64,000 nucleotides of DNA from Nocardiopsis metallicus (GCF_014201115.1 NZ_JACHDO010000001.1:7564001-7628000), one strand, 5' to 3'. Shown: positions 8,008 to 17,190, numbered from the stretch's first letter. The notes: generated by a model not told the origin, from the sequence alone. Numbers and translations are program-made.

Positions 8008-9078
8008 GTGAACGACCACCCCACCGCCCCGGACACCGACAACGGGGCCCTGCTGTCGGTCCGCGGGGTCGACGTCGGCTACCGCACCGGCCGCAGGACC
8101 CGGGTCACCGCGGTCCACGACGTCTCCTTCGACCTCCACCCCGGCCAGTCCATGGCCCTGGTCGGCGAGTCCGGCTGCGGAAAGACCACCCTCGGCCTCG
8201 GACTGCTGCGGCTGCTGCCGCGCACCGGGGTCGTCCCCAAGGGCGAGATCCTCTTCCGCCGCAAGGACGGCACCCGCGTGGACGTGCGCACCCTGGAGAA
8301 GGAGAAGCTGCGCCGCTTCCGCTGGAACGAGGCGGCCATGGTCTTCCAGGGCGCCATGAACGCCTTCAACCCGGTGCTCAAGATCGAGGAGCACTTCCTC
8401 GACACCTTCCGCGCCCACGAGCGCGCCGGGCGGCGCCGCCCCCGCAAGGAGATCATCGAACGCTCCGCCGAGCTGCTGGAGATGGTCCGCCTCGACCCGG
8501 TCCGGGTACTGGGCAGCTTCCCGCACGAGCTCTCCGGCGGTATGCGCCAGCGCAGCCTCATCGCCCTGGCCCTGGCCCTCGAACCCCAGCTGCTCATCCT
8601 CGACGAGCCCACCACGGCCCTGGACATCCTCACCCAGCGCTCCATCGTGGAACGCCTCGCCGAGCTGCGCGAGGAGCTGCGCTTCTCGATGGTCTTCATC
8701 ACCCACGACCTCGGCCTGGCCGCCGAGCTCGCCGACCGCGTCGGCACCATGTACGCCGGGCGGCTCATCGAGACCGGCACCACCCGGGACATCTTCTACC
8801 GCTCCCGGCACCCCTACACCTCGGCTCTGATCAACTCCGTGCCGCCGGTCGTGGGCGACCTCCACGTGCCCGAGTCCCTGCCCGGCGGCCCGCCCAGCCT
8901 GAACGCGCTGCCCCCGGGCTGCTCCTTCGCGCCCCGCTGCGCCCACGCCCTCGACTCCTGTACCGCCACCCGTCCCGTGCTCGAGGTGCTCAAGCACCGC
9001 GACGCGGGCCTGAGCCACACCGCGGCCTGCTTCCGCTCCACCGACGCCGCACTCCACGCCGAGGGGGTCTCCCGTTGA
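8008..9078 (+). CDS. family-5 ABC transporter ATPase 1 (DppD/OppD-like)
   Basis: A 356-residue cytoplasmic ATPase. Walker A is GESGCGKTT, the signature LSGGMRQR, Walker B LLILDEPTTALD and the switch FITHDLGLAAE. The C-terminal oligopeptide-transporter domain carries the cysteine motif GCSFAPRC, which in some family members binds an Fe-S cluster. I chose GTG 8008, five bases after the permease stop, since upstream sequence in this frame runs through both permease genes and is a shadow. Confidence 0.9.
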   Translation: MNDHPTAPDTDNGALLSVRGVDVGYRTGRRTRVTAVHDVSFDLHPGQSMALVGESGCGKTTLGLGLLRLLPRTGVVPKGEILFRRKDGTRVDVRTLEKEKLRRFRWNEAAMVFQGAMNAFNPVLKIEEHFLDTFRAHERAGRRRPRKEIIERSAELLEMVRLDPVRVLGSFPHELSGGMRQRSLIALALALEPQLLILDEPTTALDILTQRSIVERLAELREELRFSMVFITHDLGLAAELADRVGTMYAGRLIETGTTRDIFYRSRHPYTSALINSVPPVVGDLHVPESLPGGPPSLNALPPGCSFAPRCAHALDSCTATRPVLEVLKHRDAGLSHTAACFRSTDAALHAEGVSR

Positions 9079-10199
9079 TCGACCGGACCGTCAACCCCGC
9101 CCACGCCGAACCGCGCCCCGACGACACCGCCCCGCGCGCCGCCAGCACGGTCGAACCGGCCCCCGGGACCGTCATCGGCACCGCCGCGACCGCCCGGGCC
9201 CACACCTCCGGTGAGCGCCGCGCCGAACCGCCGGTGCTGTCCCTCAAGGGCGCCCAGCAGATCTTCAGGACCCCGAGAGGCGATGTCCCCGCCGTCGCCG
9301 GGGTCGACCTGGAGGTCCGCCCCGGCCAGGTGCTCTGCCTGGTGGGGGAGTCCGGCTGCGGCAAGACCACCACCGCCCGCATGGCCGCCGCCCTGTCCGA
9401 CCCCACCGCGGGCGAGGTCCTGTTCCGCGGCAAGGACGTCGCCTCGATGGACAAGAAGGAGCGGGCCGCCTTCCGGCGCTCGGTCCAGTACATCCACCAG
9501 GACCCCTACGCCTCCCTCAACCCGGTCCGCACCGTCTACTCCACGGTCTCCGCCGGACTGCGCCGCCACAAGCTGGTCAAGGGCCGCGACGAGGCCCGCC
9601 GCGTCACCACCGAACTCCTGGAGCGCGTCGACCTCACCCCTGCCGAGGACTACCTGGACAAGTACCCCCACCAGATGTCCGGCGGCCAGCGCCAGCGCGT
9701 CGCCGTGGCCCGAGCCCTGGCGATGAACCCCGAGGTGATCATCGCCGACGAGTCCACGTCGATGCTGGACGTGTCCATCCGGGTCAGCCTCCTGAACACC
9801 CTGGGCAGGCTCCGCGACGAACTCGGCGTGAGCTTCCTGTTCATCACCCACGACCTCGCCGTGGCCAAGTACTTCGCCTGGCGGGGCGAGATCGCGGTCA
9901 TGTACCTCGGCAAGGTCGTGGAGCACGGGCCCACCCCGCACGTGGTGAACGATCCACAGCACCCCTACACCAAGGCGCTCATCTCCGCGGTCTGCGAACC
10001 GGACCCGGACCTGGCGAGGAACAAGGAGCGGGTCCGGCTGCGCAGCGCGGACATCCCCGACCTCACGGACCTGCCGCCAGGCTGCGACTTCCACCCGCGC
10101 TGCCCGATCTACGCCCAGGGCAGCTGCGACACCGTACGGCCTCCGCTGGTCCGCAGCCACGACCGGTTGCTGGCCTGCCACGTCGTCACCAGGGGGTGA
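9075..10199 (+). CDS. family-5 ABC transporter ATPase 2 (DppF/OppF-like)
   Basis: A 374-residue partner ATPase. Walker A is GESGCGKTT, the Q-loop region contains YIHQDPYASLNP (a DppF hallmark), the signature is MSGGQRQR, Walker B region VIIADESTSMLD and C-terminal motif GCDFHPRC. The start is TTG 9075, overlapping the upstream stop as TTGA, with GAGGGGG nine bases before it, so translation is coupled. The first ~55 residues are a Pro/Ala-rich extension beyond the usual DppF N-terminus. In Walker B the usual DEPxSALD is DESTSMLD, a change that keeps the Asp-Glu pair. Confidence 0.9.
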   Translation: MIDRTVNPAHAEPRPDDTAPRAASTVEPAPGTVIGTAATARAHTSGERRAEPPVLSLKGAQQIFRTPRGDVPAVAGVDLEVRPGQVLCLVGESGCGKTTTARMAAALSDPTAGEVLFRGKDVASMDKKERAAFRRSVQYIHQDPYASLNPVRTVYSTVSAGLRRHKLVKGRDEARRVTTELLERVDLTPAEDYLDKYPHQMSGGQRQRVAVARALAMNPEVIIADESTSMLDVSIRVSLLNTLGRLRDELGVSFLFITHDLAVAKYFAWRGEIAVMYLGKVVEHGPTPHVVNDPQHPYTKALISAVCEPDPDLARNKERVRLRSADIPDLTDLPPGCDFHPRCPIYAQGSCDTVRPPLVRSHDRLLACHVVTRG

Positions 10200-10205
10200 G
10201 GCGGG

Positions 10206-10397
10206 TTGCTGCTCCTCATCGGACGCTTCGGCCTGTTCGTCGGGGCATTCCTCACCATCACATGCACCCTCATGGCCGTGTTCACCTCCCCCGGCACAGC
10301 CGAGTTCGTCATCACCGTCGTCAGCATCGGTATCGGCCTGGTCGTACTCGCCCTCGGCTGGATCGCCGTCCTTTTCGAAAGGAAACGCCAAGAATGA
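10206..10397 (+). CDS. small two-helix membrane protein inside the ABC operon
   Basis: A 63-residue protein with two hydrophobic helices (GLFVGAFLTITCTLMAVF and VITVVSIGIGLVVLALGWIA) and a basic tail FERKRQE. It starts at TTG 10206, six bases after the ATPase stop and behind GGGGGTGAGG. It ends overlapping the start of the binding protein (ATGA). Tight packing on both sides argues that it is translated as part of the transporter operon. I know of no standard family-5 subunit of this type; it could be an accessory subunit or an unrelated membrane protein. Confidence 0.6.
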   Translation: MLLLIGRFGLFVGAFLTITCTLMAVFTSPGTAEFVITVVSIGIGLVVLALGWIAVLFERKRQE

Positions 10398-12205
10398 CCC
10401 CCACCCCCTCGAACAACGCCCTCCTGAACGAGCTGAGCAGGAGGCGGTTGCTCAAGGCCGTCGGTTTCGGCGCCGTCGGTGTGGCGGGCGCCAGCGCCCT
10501 GTCCGCCTGCTCCGGTGGTAACGGTGACAGCGACGGCGTCACCAGGTTCGCCGGTGTCTTCGACTTCGACCTGGACTCCCAGACCCGCAACGTGCACGTC
10601 GAGGACGGCGCGCTGCTGATGAACTCCGTCTACCGGGACCTCTTCCTGTGCAGTGGCGCCTTCTACAACTGGGGCGCGCACGAGTGGGACTACCTCCTGC
10701 TGGAAGGGCACGAGTGGGACGGCGACGACCTGATCGTCTCCCTGCGCTCGGGTCTGAAGTGGAGCGACGGCACGGACCTGAACGCCGACGACATGGTCCG
10801 CAGCTACGCCATGCGCGTCCTGGAGGCCCCCTCGTGGGGCACCGGGTTCCCGCAGGTCCAGGACCTGGAGAAGCTGGACGACCTGAGCGTACGGCTCGGC
10901 TTCGAGGACCCGTTCCCCAACATCGAACTGAGCATCCTCAAACACCGCATCGTCTCCAAGACCACGTACGCGGACTTCGGCGAGCAGGCCCTGGACCTGG
11001 TCAACGGCGGAGTCCGCCAGGGCGACGACGAGCACCTCGAGTGGAACGCCGAGTTCATCGAGTTCAACCCGGACGAGATCGTGTGCAGCGGCCCCTACAA
11101 GTTCGACCGGGCGCAGATGACGGACGCGCGGATCACGCTGGTGCGCAACGAGGACGGCTACCGCGGCACGGAGGTCAACTTCGACGAGGTCGTCGTCCAC
11201 AAGGGCGACAACCGGCAGTCCGCCCTGCTCGTGCAGCAGGGCGAGGTCGACTACTCCACCCTGGCCCCCTCCGCCGCGGACCAGCAGGCCTTCCAGGGGG
11301 TCGAGGGCTTCCGGTGGATCGAGCACCCCGGTTACGACGGCTGCGGCCTGATGTTCAACTACGCCGCCAAGCCCGAGCTGAAGGACGTGCGCGTGCGCAA
11401 GGCGCTCGCCTACGTCCTCGACGGCGACCAGATCGGCCAGGTGGCCCGAGGTGAGGCCTACGGCCGGGTCACGCACTACGCGGGCCTGGCCGACATCCAG
11501 GCGGAGGAGGTCTTCAGCGCCGAGGAGCTTGAGGACTTCGAGACCTTCGACCAGGACATCGACAAGGCCACGGAGCTTCTGGAGGAGGCCGGTTGGACCA
11601 AGGAGGACGGCAAGTGGTACCTCCCCGACGGTGATGAGGCCAGTTTCGAGGTCATCGGTGTCTCGGGTTGGGGCGACTTCGAGCTGACCGCCACCCAGGT
11701 CGAGGAGGCGTGGAACAGCTTCGGTATCAAGACCGAGGCGCGCAACGTCCCCGAGGACAACCCGTGGGGTATCTGGGCCGCCGGTGACTTCGAGGTCGCC
11801 GTGCGCCACTGGGGCAACCCCGAGCTGCCCGACTACTGGGGCGCCTTCCAGATGAACTTCCTCGCCGAGAACGCGGGTACCGAGGACTCTCCGGGACAGT
11901 CCTTCGACCTCAAGGTGGAGAGCCCCTCCCAAGGCGAGGTCGACCTCGAGGAGTTGGTGAACACCGCCCGGCGCGCCGAGTCCGAGGAGGAGCAGAAGGA
12001 GGCCGTGCGGGTCATGGCGATCGTCTTCAACGAGTTGCTGCCGCGTATTCCGATCTGGACCTACAAGTACCTCGCCCCGGCCATCGAGGGCGTGCGTGTC
12101 CAGTCCTTCGACGATGACCACCCGGCCGCGCAGAACGACATCTACGAGGACAACCCCATCATCCTGGCGCTGATCCAGGGTGATCTGACCCCGAACGAGG
12201 GCTGA
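10394..12205 (+). CDS. family-5 extracellular solute-binding lipoprotein
   Basis: A 603-residue binding protein (SBP_bac_5 fold). The N-terminus has a twin-arginine-like RRRLLKAVG, a hydrophobic core and lipobox LSAC with Cys39, so it is a membrane-anchored, probably Tat-exported, lipoprotein. Family marks are the LRSGLKWSDGTDLNADDMV segment and VRKALAYVLDGDQI. The start ATG 10394 is supported by AAAGGA upstream and the overlap with the small membrane gene. The order permease-permease-ATPase-ATPase-SBP is complete. Substrate unknown: acidic and aromatic composition near the ligand site would suit oligosaccharides or peptides, and the upstream palindrome slightly favours sugar control. Confidence 0.9.
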   Translation: MTPTPSNNALLNELSRRRLLKAVGFGAVGVAGASALSACSGGNGDSDGVTRFAGVFDFDLDSQTRNVHVEDGALLMNSVYRDLFLCSGAFYNWGAHEWDYLLLEGHEWDGDDLIVSLRSGLKWSDGTDLNADDMVRSYAMRVLEAPSWGTGFPQVQDLEKLDDLSVRLGFEDPFPNIELSILKHRIVSKTTYADFGEQALDLVNGGVRQGDDEHLEWNAEFIEFNPDEIVCSGPYKFDRAQMTDARITLVRNEDGYRGTEVNFDEVVVHKGDNRQSALLVQQGEVDYSTLAPSAADQQAFQGVEGFRWIEHPGYDGCGLMFNYAAKPELKDVRVRKALAYVLDGDQIGQVARGEAYGRVTHYAGLADIQAEEVFSAEELEDFETFDQDIDKATELLEEAGWTKEDGKWYLPDGDEASFEVIGVSGWGDFELTATQVEEAWNSFGIKTEARNVPEDNPWGIWAAGDFEVAVRHWGNPELPDYWGAFQMNFLAENAGTEDSPGQSFDLKVESPSQGEVDLEELVNTARRAESEEEQKEAVRVMAIVFNELLPRIPIWTYKYLAPAIEGVRVQSFDDDHPAAQNDIYEDNPIILALIQGDLTPNEG

Positions 12206-12214
12206 TTCCCGAAC

Positions 12215-12286
12215 CCCGCCCGGTCCCACCGGGCGGGATGAGTGATCCCCTGTAGGGGCGAGTGCCCGCGGCCTCGCCCCTACAGG
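12215..12286 (+). terminator. two tandem hairpins ending the ABC operon
   Basis: Hairpin 1 (12215-12237) has a 10-bp stem and three-base loop. Hairpin 2 pairs 12249-12262 with 12273-12286 (14 bp, 10-base loop). They begin nine bases after the binding-protein stop. Confidence 0.8.
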
Positions 12287-12525
12287 CGTGTCCGGGAGCG
12301 GTGCCGTGGGCGGACCCGAACGTGAGTCCGGGGTATTACGGGCGTGCGGGAGTTTGTCCACCGGGGGGCCGTTTGTGCGCGTTCGGGGGCGATGAGGGTA
12401 GTCTCCCGTGCATTCGCACGCGCATCCGCGTCGTCGCCCTCCGACCCGACCGCCCCGCAACCCCGCCCCGCTCCACACCCCTTGTTCGCCCCCCTGCTCC
12501 CGGCCCTCGAAAGGACTGGTGCACC

Positions 12526-13770
12526 ATGCCCAAGGACCTGTACGACCTCGGAGAGGTTCCGCCGCTGGGCCACGTGCCCGAGCGGATGCACGCCTTCACC
12601 ATCCGGCGGGAGCGCTACGGCGAGCCCCGGGATGCCTTCGCCCACGAGATCGTGCCGGTGCCGGAGCTCAAGCCTGGCCACGTCCTCGTCTACACGATGG
12701 CCGCGGGCATCAACTACAACAACATCTGGGCGGCCAAGGGCCACCCGGCGGACGTCATCGCCGCGCGGGAGAAGGCGGGCGAGCCCGAGGACTACCACAT
12801 CGGCGGATCCGACGGCTCCGGCGTGGTCTGGGCCGTGGGGGAGGGCGTGCGCGGGGTCGAGGTCGGCGACCACGTCATCATCGCCTCGGGCCAGTGGGAC
12901 GAGAGCTCGGACGACATCCGCATGGGCGGTGACCCCATCGCCTCCAAGAGCATGCGCGTGTGGGGCTACGAGCACAACTTCGGGTCATTCGGCCAGTTCA
13001 CCCTGGTCCAGGACGTCCAGTGCCACCGCAAGCCGGAGAACCTGACCTGGGAAGTCGCGGCCGGTTTCCTGGCCAGCGCCGCCACCTCCTACCGGCAGCT
13101 CTTCGGCTGGTACCCCAACGTCGTGCGCCCGGGCGACCCGGTGCTGATCTGGGGCGGCGCGGGCGGTCTGGGCACCTCCGCGATCCAGCTGGCCCGCCAG
13201 GCGGGCGGCAAGCCGATCGCCGTGGTCTCCACCCCGGAGAAGGCCGAGCTGTGCCGCGAACTCGGCGCCGTCGGCACGATCCTGCGCACCGAGTTCGACC
13301 ACTGGGGCCGGGTCCCCGACGAGAGCGACCCCCAGGCCTTCGCGGCGTGGATGCGCGGTGCGCGGTCCTTCGGCAGGAAGTTCTGGGAGGAGCTGGGAGA
13401 GCGGCGCTCGCCCCGGATCGTCTTCGAGCACACCGGGGCCGACACCCTGCCCACCTCCCTGTACCTGTGCGACAACTCCGGGATGGTGGTGATCTGCGGT
13501 GCCACCTCGGGTTTCCAGGCCGACGTGGACCTGCGCTTCCTGTGGATGCGGCTCAAGCGGCTCCAGGGCTCGCACTTCGCCTCGCCCGCGCAGTGCCGCA
13601 TGGTGATCGATCTGGTCGCGGGCGGCCAGCTCGACCCCTGTGTGACCAAGACCGTACCCTTCGACGAGATCGGTGAGGCGCACCAGTTGATGCGGGACAA
13701 CAAGCAGCCGCCGGGGAACACGGCGGTCCTGGTCAACGCCGCTCCGGGGCAGTTCGGGCTGGACCTGTGA
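12526..13770 (+). CDS. ccr: crotonyl-CoA carboxylase/reductase
   Basis: A 414-residue medium-chain reductase. It reductively carboxylates crotonyl-CoA to ethylmalonyl-CoA with NADPH and CO2, feeding the ethylmalonyl-CoA pathway and PKS extender supply. Family marks are AGINYNNIWAAKGHP, GSDGSGVVWAVG, the nucleotide-binding GGAGGLGTSAIQLA, and FEHTGADTLP. GYEHNFGSF and QGSHFAS (His near residue 350) probably match the family's CO2-pocket positions. ATG 12526 is preceded by AAAGGA. At 414 residues it is slightly shorter at the N-terminus than many Ccr proteins (about 440-450). It stands alone between terminators, 6.7 kb before the PKS genes, so it may serve primary metabolism, polyketide supply or both. 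Confidence 0.9.
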   Translation: MPKDLYDLGEVPPLGHVPERMHAFTIRRERYGEPRDAFAHEIVPVPELKPGHVLVYTMAAGINYNNIWAAKGHPADVIAAREKAGEPEDYHIGGSDGSGVVWAVGEGVRGVEVGDHVIIASGQWDESSDDIRMGGDPIASKSMRVWGYEHNFGSFGQFTLVQDVQCHRKPENLTWEVAAGFLASAATSYRQLFGWYPNVVRPGDPVLIWGGAGGLGTSAIQLARQAGGKPIAVVSTPEKAELCRELGAVGTILRTEFDHWGRVPDESDPQAFAAWMRGARSFGRKFWEELGERRSPRIVFEHTGADTLPTSLYLCDNSGMVVICGATSGFQADVDLRFLWMRLKRLQGSHFASPAQCRMVIDLVAGGQLDPCVTKTVPFDEIGEAHQLMRDNKQPPGNTAVLVNAAPGQFGLDL

Positions 13771-13811
13771 CCCGGACCGCGAGCTGACGTCTCCCTCTGA
13801 CGCAGGGACCT

Positions 13812-13843
13812 CCGGGTGTCACTGAGAGAGAGGTGACACCCGG
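13812..13843 (+). terminator. terminator hairpin after ccr
   Basis: An 11-bp perfect stem (13812-13822 with 13833-13843) surrounds a 10-base loop, 42 bases after the ccr stop. Confidence 0.8.
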
Positions 13844-14265
13844 CAAGAATCCGACAAAGCACCTCAAATCGACCGGATTTCGCATGGGTTGAGTAGCTTG
13901 TTTCTCAGTGTTCACGCACGTCAGAAGGGTATGGTCCGGCGCTCTTTCGGTGCTTCTTTGATTCTTCTGTCAAACTGGGCATCCTTTGTTAGTCTGACGA
14001 ACCGAACGACGGTTCCCGGTGGAAGAACAGCAATTGTGTGGAGCGCGGACACTTGTCCTGCGGATCGGGCTCGCGGCGCCGATCCCGCTGTCACAACGCG
14101 CATGCGCTCCCACCACGGACGGAGCCGTCGAGGCGTTCCCCCGGCGTTCGGGACGCCTGGTCGTATCACGGGTCGAAAAAGACCCAGGAAACGATTTCCT
14201 CCCTGGTCAGGGCGGTGGTGCGGGGCCACCGCCAATCCGCCCACCTGATTCGAGGAGACGAGATT
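13844..14265 (+). other. long leader region of the conservon operon
   Basis: About 420 bp without a supportable gene. It is AT-richer than its surroundings (about 13855-14020), fitting a promoter region. Short open frames here have poor third-position GC bias and no ribosome site. Confidence 0.5.
13968..13995 (+). promoter_or_regulatory. candidate conservon promoter
   Basis: TGTCAA (13968-13973) and TAGTCT (13990-13995) are separated by 16 bp within the AT-richer patch. This would leave a leader of about 265 bases before GTG 14266. Tentative. Confidence 0.3.
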
Positions 14266-17190
14266 GTGGCACAGGCGCAGTCACCGCACGAGCGCGATGA
14301 CCACTCCCTGGCCAAGATGAAGTCGACGGAGGATGGGCACGGAACAAGGCGTGAGGGAAGGTTTCGCCGGGCCATCTCCCGGATGGTCAAGTCCCAGACA
14401 TCCTCGTCATCGGAGAGCGAGCAAGGACATCCCGTGCATCAGCCCGTGCATCCGCACTCGCGGAACCCCGACCAGACGGCGGACGGCGAGGAGACAGCCG
14501 TGACGGAGCCCCCCACCGGACCCTTCTCCGCGTCCGCCGAGAACGGTTACCGCCCCACCTCCCGGACGAGCGTCCCGAACCCCTACACGACCAGGAGCGT
14601 CGACGTCGATGATGTCGACACCGGCGCCAACCCGGTTGGTCAGTGGCGCGGCGTCGGACTGGACGAGCCCGAACCGCGCAACCCGTACACCCCCGCCACC
14701 ACGGACACCATGACCGACAACCCCACACCGGAGGGCCCCACCATGCCAGGGAGCCCCACGCCAGGTAACACGGAGCGGCCCGAGGCCCCTGTGCAGTCGG
14801 CGGCACCGGCCTCTTCCGCCCCCGAGCCCGCGGCCGACCACCGGTCGACGCCGGGGCAGCACACCGCCCGCGAACCCCACCGCCCCGAAGCCCAGCTGCC
14901 CGAGCCCCAGGCCCCACCCCAGGAGTCGCAGCTCCACGAATCCCAGCCGCGGTGGCCCGCGGCCGAGTCCTCGGCGTCCGGTAGCCAGTGGGAGCCCCAG
15001 CAGGCGCCCTACGAGCCGCGACGGTACGCCGACCGCCCGCAGGCCCCCTACGAGCCGCCGCACCGCGATCAGGCCCGCCCCCAGGGGGCGGAGCAGGGCC
15101 AGGAGCACCGGCCTGCCGGGCACGACCCCCAGGCCCCCCTCGGGTACCAGGGTCACCCGGACCCGAACGGCTACCGGGACCACCAGGGTTACCAGCAAGC
15201 ACAGCGTTTCGAGCAGGCACAGGGTTATCAGCAAGCGCAGGGCCTCCGGGGGCAGAGCTACCCAGACCCGGGCCACCCGGGCCAGGGCTACCCGGCAGAC
15301 CGGCGCGGCCCCCAGTACCCGGGCAGCCAGTACCCGGGCAGCCAGTACCCGGGCAGCCAGTACCCGGGCAGCCAGTACTCCGACAGCTCGTACCCCGGCA
15401 GCCCGTACCCCGAGAGCCAGCAGGGACGTCCCGGCCACCCGGGAGGCCCGCGCGGCCACCAGGGCCAGCCGCCCGCACCCTACCCGTATCCGCAGGCCGA
15501 GTACCCGCCGCAGCCGCCCGTGCCGCCGCTACAGCACTACCCGGTGCACTACGCCCACCCGCAGCCGCTGCCCTACCAGAGCGCATACCCGCTGCCCTAC
15601 CAGCCGCCCGGTTACGTGCTCCCGGGGCAGCCGGTGATCTACCCGGGCCAGTTCGGTGCCTACGGCCAACCCAACCCGTACGGCCAGCCGGTGCAGCACG
15701 TGATCGTGCTCGCCGCCGGACAGCAGCCGCAGGTGGTCACCGCCGAGTCGGCCGCCACGCTCTTCGCGGAGCGCAGCGAACCGACTGTCTCCCAGGAGGT
15801 GCGTCAGGACAAGGCGCTCACCCGTTCAGGGACGGACGAAGAGGCCGCCCCCGAGCACTCCGAGGGGGCGGCCCAGGCGCAGCCGTCCGCCAAGTCCCCG
15901 AAACAGACCGACCCGGCGGCCGCGGTCGACGCACCCGTTGCCGAGCATCCGGCCAAGGACACCGCCGAGGAGACCACGGAGGAGAAAGCCGAGGCAGCCG
16001 CGGCGGCCAAGGCGGAGGTGGCCGAGGCCGTCTCCGAGGCCCTGCTCAACCCGGAGGCCGGATCCGGGGGCAGAATCCTCAACGAGGCGCTGGCCGGGCT
16101 GGCCATGCGCGACCTCTCCCTGGTCGACGCCCTACTGGAGACGGTCGAGGCGCTGGAGACCGATGCCCAGGACCCCGACCTCCTGGACAAGCTCTTCCAG
16201 ATCGACAACTTCGCCACCCGTATGCGACGCAACGGGGAGAACTTCCTGGTGCTGACCGGGCACGACGGCGGCGAGTCCGACGCCCACGACGAGATCGTCC
16301 CCCTGCTCGACGTCGCCCGCGCCGCGACCTCGGAGATCAAGGACTATCCCAGGGTCAGCCTGGGCAAGCTCCCGCAGGCCTCCATCACCGGTCTGGCCGC
16401 CGACGACATCAGTCACCTCCTGGCCGAGCTGCTGGACAACGCCACCGCCAACTCGCCCGAGCACTCACAGGTGGTGATCAGCGCCCGCGAGCTGGAAGAC
16501 GGCCGCCTGATGATCATCGTCGAGGACGAGGGCGTGGGCATCCCCGAGGACCAGCTGGCCGAACTCAACGGCCGCCTCAGCGGTGAGCCGGTCCTGGACG
16601 ACGAGGTACCCAAGCACATGGGCCTGTACGTGGCCAGCCGGATCGCGAAGAAGCACGGCCTGGAGACCAGGCTGGAGCCGCGCTCCTTCCGCGGGCTCAG
16701 CGCCTTCACGATCGTCCCCAAGGGGCTCCTGCGCGTGGCCACGCCCCGCCAGCCCGGACAGACCCGTACCTCCATGATTCCCAGCACGAGCGCCCCCGTG
16801 ACCTCGACCGGCCCCATCCCGCAGCAGCCCGCCAACGGCAAGCCGCTCAACGGCAGCGGCAGCAACGGCGGCGGCGCGAACGGCAACGTGGCCGCCGGTC
16901 CCGGCGCCTCCAAGGACGCACCGCCCGCGACCACCGGCGGTACCTCCGCGGTCACCGCCGCCGGCCTGCCCCGGCGCAGCGCCACCCCGCACGGTTCGCC
17001 GCTGCGGATGATGCCGCACCCCGGAGCGCTCTCGGAGACCCCGCCGCCCCCGCCGAAAGGCCGGGAGGACACCCCGCCCAAGCTCACCGGGCAGGCCCGG
17101 GCAGAGCAGATCCGCGACGAGATCGGCGACTTCCTCGACGGGGAACGCGCCGCCATCGAGGGCGAGGAGCTCGAGGGCGACAAGGAATGA
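14266..17190 (+). CDS. conservon sensor-like ATPase (CvnA-type) with long disordered N-terminal region
   Basis: A 974-residue protein. Residues 1-560 are low-complexity Pro/Gln/Tyr/Gly-rich sequence with four exact YPGSQ repeats and no transmembrane helix. A helical dimerisation region and a HATPase_c domain follow: N-box ELLDNATANS (~721), G1 EDEGVGI (~753), G2 MGLYVASRIAKKHG (~785). A further Pro/Gly-rich tail runs to the end. CvnA proteins are normally membrane histidine-kinase-like sensors; here the sensor and membrane parts are missing. The usual LDHLATR-like box reads IDNFATR, with Asn648 where His is expected. I chose GTG 14266 because GAGGAG lies nine bases upstream; in-frame upstream codons look non-coding. 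It heads the operon with the roadblock, DUF742 and GTPase genes. Confidence 0.85.
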   Translation: MAQAQSPHERDDHSLAKMKSTEDGHGTRREGRFRRAISRMVKSQTSSSSESEQGHPVHQPVHPHSRNPDQTADGEETAVTEPPTGPFSASAENGYRPTSRTSVPNPYTTRSVDVDDVDTGANPVGQWRGVGLDEPEPRNPYTPATTDTMTDNPTPEGPTMPGSPTPGNTERPEAPVQSAAPASSAPEPAADHRSTPGQHTAREPHRPEAQLPEPQAPPQESQLHESQPRWPAAESSASGSQWEPQQAPYEPRRYADRPQAPYEPPHRDQARPQGAEQGQEHRPAGHDPQAPLGYQGHPDPNGYRDHQGYQQAQRFEQAQGYQQAQGLRGQSYPDPGHPGQGYPADRRGPQYPGSQYPGSQYPGSQYPGSQYSDSSYPGSPYPESQQGRPGHPGGPRGHQGQPPAPYPYPQAEYPPQPPVPPLQHYPVHYAHPQPLPYQSAYPLPYQPPGYVLPGQPVIYPGQFGAYGQPNPYGQPVQHVIVLAAGQQPQVVTAESAATLFAERSEPTVSQEVRQDKALTRSGTDEEAAPEHSEGAAQAQPSAKSPKQTDPAAAVDAPVAEHPAKDTAEETTEEKAEAAAAAKAEVAEAVSEALLNPEAGSGGRILNEALAGLAMRDLSLVDALLETVEALETDAQDPDLLDKLFQIDNFATRMRRNGENFLVLTGHDGGESDAHDEIVPLLDVARAATSEIKDYPRVSLGKLPQASITGLAADDISHLLAELLDNATANSPEHSQVVISARELEDGRLMIIVEDEGVGIPEDQLAELNGRLSGEPVLDDEVPKHMGLYVASRIAKKHGLETRLEPRSFRGLSAFTIVPKGLLRVATPRQPGQTRTSMIPSTSAPVTSTGPIPQQPANGKPLNGSGSNGGGANGNVAAGPGASKDAPPATTGGTSAVTAAGLPRRSATPHGSPLRMMPHPGALSETPPPPPKGREDTPPKLTGQARAEQIRDEIGDFLDGERAAIEGEELEGDKE
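15313..15372 (+). repeat. four exact 15-bp tandem repeats inside cvnA-like gene
   Basis: CAGTACCCGGGCAGC occurs four times without change, then decays into related units (15373 onward). It encodes QYPGS repeats. Exact copies suggest recent slippage and likely length variation between strains. Confidence 0.95.

Noticed and set aside
8814-10391. 525-codon minus-strand open frame over the ABC ATPase genes
   Set aside because: Antisense shadow; the plus strand encodes two complete ATPases with all motifs.
13889-14248. Short plus-strand open frames before the conservon
   Set aside because: No ribosome site, weak codon bias and no recognisable domain; treated as leader DNA.
15313-15440. CRISPR-like repeat array
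   Set aside because: The 15-bp units are contiguous without spacers and encode an in-frame peptide repeat. No CRISPR array was seen anywhere in the window.
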